Source of the DNA: Pseudomonas sp. R37(2017)
GTDB taxonomy: Bacteria > Pseudomonadota > Gammaproteobacteria > Pseudomonadales > Pseudomonadaceae
Length of the DNA: 64,000 nt
Reading direction: 5' to 3'
Assembly (NCBI RefSeq): GCF_002113375.1
Contig: NZ_NEHO01000013.1
Location: 95,667-159,666, forward strand
In this document: one piece after another, positions 60,740-64,000 of the stretch
Layout of the letters: every line of letters begins with the position of its first letter
Numbering within the stretch: the first letter of the stretch is position 1
Program-made: the position numbers and the translations under genes
The notes under the pieces: generated by a model
Seen by the model: the letters and a program-made list of their open reading frames with translations, nothing else
What the model was told of the DNA's origin: nothing
Database searches by the model: none

Positions 60740-63634
60740 CTAGCGACCGAGCAATGAACTGGCCAACAGCGCCTCCAACCCCATCGGCCCGGCAAAATGA
60801 TAACCCTGGGCCTGCCCTGCCCCCATCTCGCGCAGCAGCTCCAGCGTCGCTTCATCCTCGACGCCTTCAGCCACCACACTCAGGTCCAGCGATTCGGCCA
60901 TTCGCACAATCGCCCGGACGATCGCGCGACTGCGAGGGCTGCTGGTGAGTTCGAAAATGAACGACTTGTCGATCTTCAAGCCGCTGAACCGGTATTGATG
61001 CACATAGCTCAGGGATGAAAACCCTGCACCGAAGTCATCAAGCACCACCGACATGCCGTTGTCCGCCAGTTGCTGCATGGTCTGTCGGGCAATCGCCGGC
61101 TCGGCGACCAGTGCCCCTTCGGTGAGTTCCAGGCAGATTCGCGACGGCGAAACCCGGTGCTGCGCCAACAGCTCCAGCACCTCACTGGCGAAGTCGGGAC
61201 GCGTCATGCTGTAGCTGGAACAATTGACGTGCACCGATGGCCAGTTGGCATGCTCGGGTTGTGCGAGGATGGCGGCAATGCTGGCAAGCATGTACAGGTC
61301 CAGTCGACCGATCAGGCGCAAGCCTTCGACATCCGGCAGGAACTCGCCCGGCGCGATCACCCGGCCGCCGGGCTGATGCCAGCGGATCAGTGCTTCAAGG
61401 GCCAACAGCTCGCCGGTTTCGACGCTGACGATCGGCTGGAAATACGGCAGCAGTTCGTCAGTACGCTTGAGCGCATTGCGCAAGGCTCCCTCACGCTCGA
61501 CCTGGTCCGAGACTTCACGGCGCAATTCCTGATTGAACACCGCGAAGCTGTCGCGCCCGGCACTCTTGACCCGGTACATCGCCGCATCGGCATCGCGCAG
61601 CAAGTCGGCGGGCTCGTGATGGAACTGACTGTCGGCACTGACAATCCCGATACTGCAAGAGGAGAAAACTTCATAGCCATTGATGAAAAACGGCAGGTCG
61701 AACGCGACCAGTATCCGCTCGGCAATTTCGACCATCACCTCCAGCGATGCGTCCGGAGCCAGTACCGAAAACTCGTCGCCCCCCAGGCGCGCCAGCATGT
61801 CGGTGTCGCGCAGGCAACCACGCAGACGGTGGGCCGCCTGCACCAACAGCAGATCACCAAAGTGGTGGCCGAAGCTGTCGTTGACCATCTTGAAGCGGTC
61901 CAGATCGATGAACATCACCGCCAGATGCCCGCCTTCGCTACCGAACCGCGCCCAGGCCAGATTCAGACGCTGTTGCAGGTAGGTGCGATTCGGAAGCCCG
62001 GTCAACGCATCGTGGGCGTTTTCGTACTGCAACTTGGCATTGGCGTGATCGAGTTCACGGGTGCGGCTCTGCACCCGGGCTTCCAGCTTGAGGTTGGCGG
62101 CATGGATCGCTTCGGCGGCCGTGCGTCGCGACAACGCGGTATCAATGTGCCGTGACACAAAGGTCAGCAGTTCCTGGTGACGCAGGGTATAGCGCACCTG
62201 CGAGGTGTAGCTCTGCACCGCCAGCACGCCACGCACCACGTCCTCTTCGAACAAGGGAATGCCCAGCCAGGAGTGGGAGCGCACGGACTCATGGGCCTCC
62301 TCGATTTCACCCTGCGCAGACAGTCGCGCCGCCTCGTCGGCGTCTATCAGGCAAGGCCGGCGCTGACGAATCACGTACTCGGTCAAGCCCCGCCGCCCTC
62401 GGCGTGCCGCCGGACAGGTCGTTTGCCGTTCGTCCACGTAATAGGGAAACGTCACTTCACCGGTCCCATCGTCGAACAGCGCGATGTAGAAGTTCTGCGC
62501 GAACAGCAGATCGCCGACGATGCCATGCAAGGTCCGGAACAACTCGGCCATGTCACCCGGCTGACTCGACAATTCGGCAATCTGGAACAGCGCGCTTTGC
62601 AGATGTTCGGCGCGCTCGCGGTCTGCCACTTCCTGGCGCAATGTATCGTTGAGTGCCGATAGCTCCAGGGTGCGACGCATCACCGTTTCTTCCAGATCCT
62701 CGCGGTGCAGAATCCGGTCCAGTGCCATGGCCACGTGGCGAGCGACCACCAGGAACAGCGCGCGGTCTTCGGCACTGTAGGTACGGGAAACGTCGTAGAC
62801 CTGCATCGCCAGCATGCCGAACACGTCATCCGAGGCGTTTTTCAACGGCGCGCCCATCCAGAACTCGGGACGCTCGCCCAAACAGTGGAAACGCCCCTGG
62901 GCTTGAGCCGCGAGAATGCCAACGGCGTCGATCAACAATGGCTGGCCAGAGGTCAATACATAGCCGGTCATCGACAGGTGCGTCGGGTCGAGGTATTCGT
63001 GGTTCTCGGCCTCCGGGGCTTGCGGATCAATGATGTCGACGTAATAGGGGTAGTCGATCTTGCCGGTGTGTCGGTCATACAGCGCGAGATAGAAGTTCTC
63101 GGCGTCGATCAGGCTGGCCAACAGGCGGTGAACCCCCACCAGAAACACTGACCGGTCGCGGGTGGAACTGGCCAGGTAGGTGATTTCATACAACACACGC
63201 TGGGTGATCTGCGCACGGGCCAGGGTATCGGTCTGTAGCCGGATGCCCAGGCGCTGGGCAAATTCCGCGAGCGCCGGTTGACCTGCATCTTCGATAGGCG
63301 CCAGCAGCCAACCCAACTCACTTTCGCCCCTGCCGGTTGGCCAGCGGTGCAGGTTGCGTGTGCGGCAAAACACTTCGAACTCGTCATTCGCAACACTTGA
63401 AGGCCACTGCACCCTCGAGTCGCCCTGGCCAACCCGATGCATCTGCTCACCGGCGCGGTAAAAGGCCCACGCGGTGCTATGGGCCCAGTTACGCGCTGAG
63501 TCCAGCAAGTGTTCGATGGTGTCGTCGCCAGTGTCAGCCATGCCGACAGTATCCGGGTTCCCTCGGGGTTGAAGTGCGGCAACTTCGCAATTGCTCGAAT
63601 GCCGGCGGGAGCCGGTCAACGTACGAATACTCAT
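60740..63634 (-). CDS. GAF-GAF-GGDEF-EAL cyclic-di-GMP turnover protein
   Basis: About 964 residues, no membrane helix. Order: N-terminal region, GAF (~140-310), GAF (~340-520), short coiled coil, GGDEF (~555-705) and EAL (~720-955). The cyclase site ARLGGDEFSVL is intact, as are phosphodiesterase motifs EALIRW, ELTE, DDFGAGFSSL, KIDKSF and AEGVE, so both activities are possible. The two GAF domains, which share the YDRHTGKIDYPYYVD / FDDGTGEVTFPYYVDE pattern, probably sense a small ligand. ATG 63634 has GGGAG upstream; a TTG 18 bases earlier does not. Monocistronic. Confidence 0.9.
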   Translation of the reverse strand: MSIRTLTGSRRHSSNCEVAALQPRGNPDTVGMADTGDDTIEHLLDSARNWAHSTAWAFYRAGEQMHRVGQGDSRVQWPSSVANDEFEVFCRTRNLHRWPTGRGESELGWLLAPIEDAGQPALAEFAQRLGIRLQTDTLARAQITQRVLYEITYLASSTRDRSVFLVGVHRLLASLIDAENFYLALYDRHTGKIDYPYYVDIIDPQAPEAENHEYLDPTHLSMTGYVLTSGQPLLIDAVGILAAQAQGRFHCLGERPEFWMGAPLKNASDDVFGMLAMQVYDVSRTYSAEDRALFLVVARHVAMALDRILHREDLEETVMRRTLELSALNDTLRQEVADRERAEHLQSALFQIAELSSQPGDMAELFRTLHGIVGDLLFAQNFYIALFDDGTGEVTFPYYVDERQTTCPAARRGRRGLTEYVIRQRRPCLIDADEAARLSAQGEIEEAHESVRSHSWLGIPLFEEDVVRGVLAVQSYTSQVRYTLRHQELLTFVSRHIDTALSRRTAAEAIHAANLKLEARVQSRTRELDHANAKLQYENAHDALTGLPNRTYLQQRLNLAWARFGSEGGHLAVMFIDLDRFKMVNDSFGHHFGDLLLVQAAHRLRGCLRDTDMLARLGGDEFSVLAPDASLEVMVEIAERILVAFDLPFFINGYEVFSSCSIGIVSADSQFHHEPADLLRDADAAMYRVKSAGRDSFAVFNQELRREVSDQVEREGALRNALKRTDELLPYFQPIVSVETGELLALEALIRWHQPGGRVIAPGEFLPDVEGLRLIGRLDLYMLASIAAILAQPEHANWPSVHVNCSSYSMTRPDFASEVLELLAQHRVSPSRICLELTEGALVAEPAIARQTMQQLADNGMSVVLDDFGAGFSSLSYVHQYRFSGLKIDKSFIFELTSSPRSRAIVRAIVRMAESLDLSVVAEGVEDEATLELLREMGAGQAQGYHFAGPMGLEALLASSLLGR

Positions 63635-63811
63635 CAGCGCTCCCTGAGCCAAAAATTGCCGAAACTCGCTTACCGCTTGCTAGCAATATGCCATTAAGCT
63701 TTTCATTTAAAGCTTGCAGAGTTTTTTTTCAATGGCCTTGTTCACTTTAGTTGCAGGGATGAGACGGACCGCAAATTATTCGTTGCCTGTTGCCCAACGA
63801 AGAAACGCCAC

Positions 63812-63901
63812 CTGTAGGAGCGAGCAAGCTCGCGATGGTCGTCAACGATAACGCGGGTCTACTGGATGAACGCGGCGATCTTGTGCCCATCGCGAGCATG
63901 C
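63812..63901. repeat. REPIN cut by an insertion sequence
   Basis: Left arm CTGTAGGAGCGAGCAAGC intact; right arm runs ATCGCGAGCATGC then breaks into CTGTTCTGGTC instead of TCGCTCCTAC. Confidence 0.85.
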
Positions 63902-64000
63902 TGTTCTGGTCAAGTTTTTCCGGACACCGATTACGGTGATCAAGCCGCCTGCTGCTCCATGGCTATTGGCGACAGGTAGTTGTTGTAGCTGTGGAGCCTG
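63902..64000 (-). mobile_element. IS3-family insertion sequence end (rest outside window)
   Basis: The end starts with TG (63902) as IS3 family termini do, followed by TTCTGGTCAAGTTTTTCCGG. It carries the last codons of a transposase 38 bases inside. Only one end is visible, so name and target duplication cannot be given. Confidence 0.75.
63940..64000 (-). CDS. IS3-family transposase, C-terminal end only
   Basis: Minus-strand frame ending at TGA (63942-63940). The visible residues are RLHSYNNYLSPIAMEQQAA, typical of the C-terminus of IS3-type (DDE, OrfB) transposases. The rest lies beyond the window edge. Confidence 0.75.
   Translation of the reverse strand, partial: RLHSYNNYLSPIAMEQQAA

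Noticed and set aside
63690..63735. AAGCTT inverted repeat followed by eight T, terminator-like
   Set aside because: No plus-strand gene ends upstream of it; more likely AT-rich promoter DNA of the GGDEF-EAL gene.

Overview
The window reads as chromosomal DNA of a fluorescens-group Pseudomonas. It is GC-rich, carries REPIN-type repeats built on the GTAGGAGCGAGC...GCTCGCGATGG core at four places, and holds families typical of that genus: an OprD porin, a DUF2790 protein, a PtrA-like small protein, AapJQMP, and many LysR regulators. No rRNA, tRNA, phage or CRISPR was seen. The only mobile-element trace is the end of an IS3-type transposase at the right edge, sitting inside a REPIN.

Layout, left to right. 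1-620 is the 3' end of putA. 917-4825 holds an imine-reductase-like enzyme, a small membrane protein plus NCS1 permease, and an acetoacetate-decarboxylase-family enzyme. 5208-10168 has an OprD porin, a LysR gene divergent from azlCD, and a DUF3422 protein. 10573-17101 is a tartrate/C4-dicarboxylate island: ttdAB, oxaloacetate decarboxylase, a LysR gene, DctA and tartrate dehydrogenase. 17337-28154 is an amino-acid uptake and catabolism island: an SDR gene, two paralogous binding proteins around a shared control region, an ABC transporter, a DapA-family lyase, an FAD oxidase, an aldehyde dehydrogenase, a proline-racemase-family epimerase and a GntR/FCD regulator. Together these fit the hydroxyproline-to-2-oxoglutarate route. 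28253-34350 is a diaminopropionate-type island: two M20-type hydrolases, an APC permease, a PLP ammonia-lyase and a divergent Lrp regulator.

34663-39660 contains an SDR gene whose promoter resembles those of the binding-protein genes, then a LysR gene divergent from an SDR / AhpD-like / cupin / flavin amine oxidase run of unknown pathway. 39721-45802 (minus strand) has a dCACHE chemoreceptor, an NhaC-like antiporter, an MFS carrier and a TTC38-like repeat protein. 46079-48181 has an AraC regulator and MFS carrier. 48223-55470 holds a DsrE protein, a complete AapPMQJ amino-acid ABC transporter, a MalY-type C-S lyase and a divergent MetR-like regulator, which points to sulfur amino acid use. 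55480-63634 has a zinc alcohol dehydrogenase, small envelope proteins, a YfcE-type phosphoesterase, a DUF2790 protein, an unknown membrane protein with a PtrA-like partner, a secreted HExxH protein and a GAF-GAF-GGDEF-EAL protein.

The most interesting signals are regulatory. Three promoters (two at 19066-19328, one at 34514-34570) share -35/-10 spacing and a downstream operator-like block. A 22-base near-identical site precedes both the tartrate-island LysR gene and the tartrate dehydrogenase gene. Several perfect palindromes lie between 57941 and 58574. All functional calls rest on reading the sequence and remembered family features; no searches were run.
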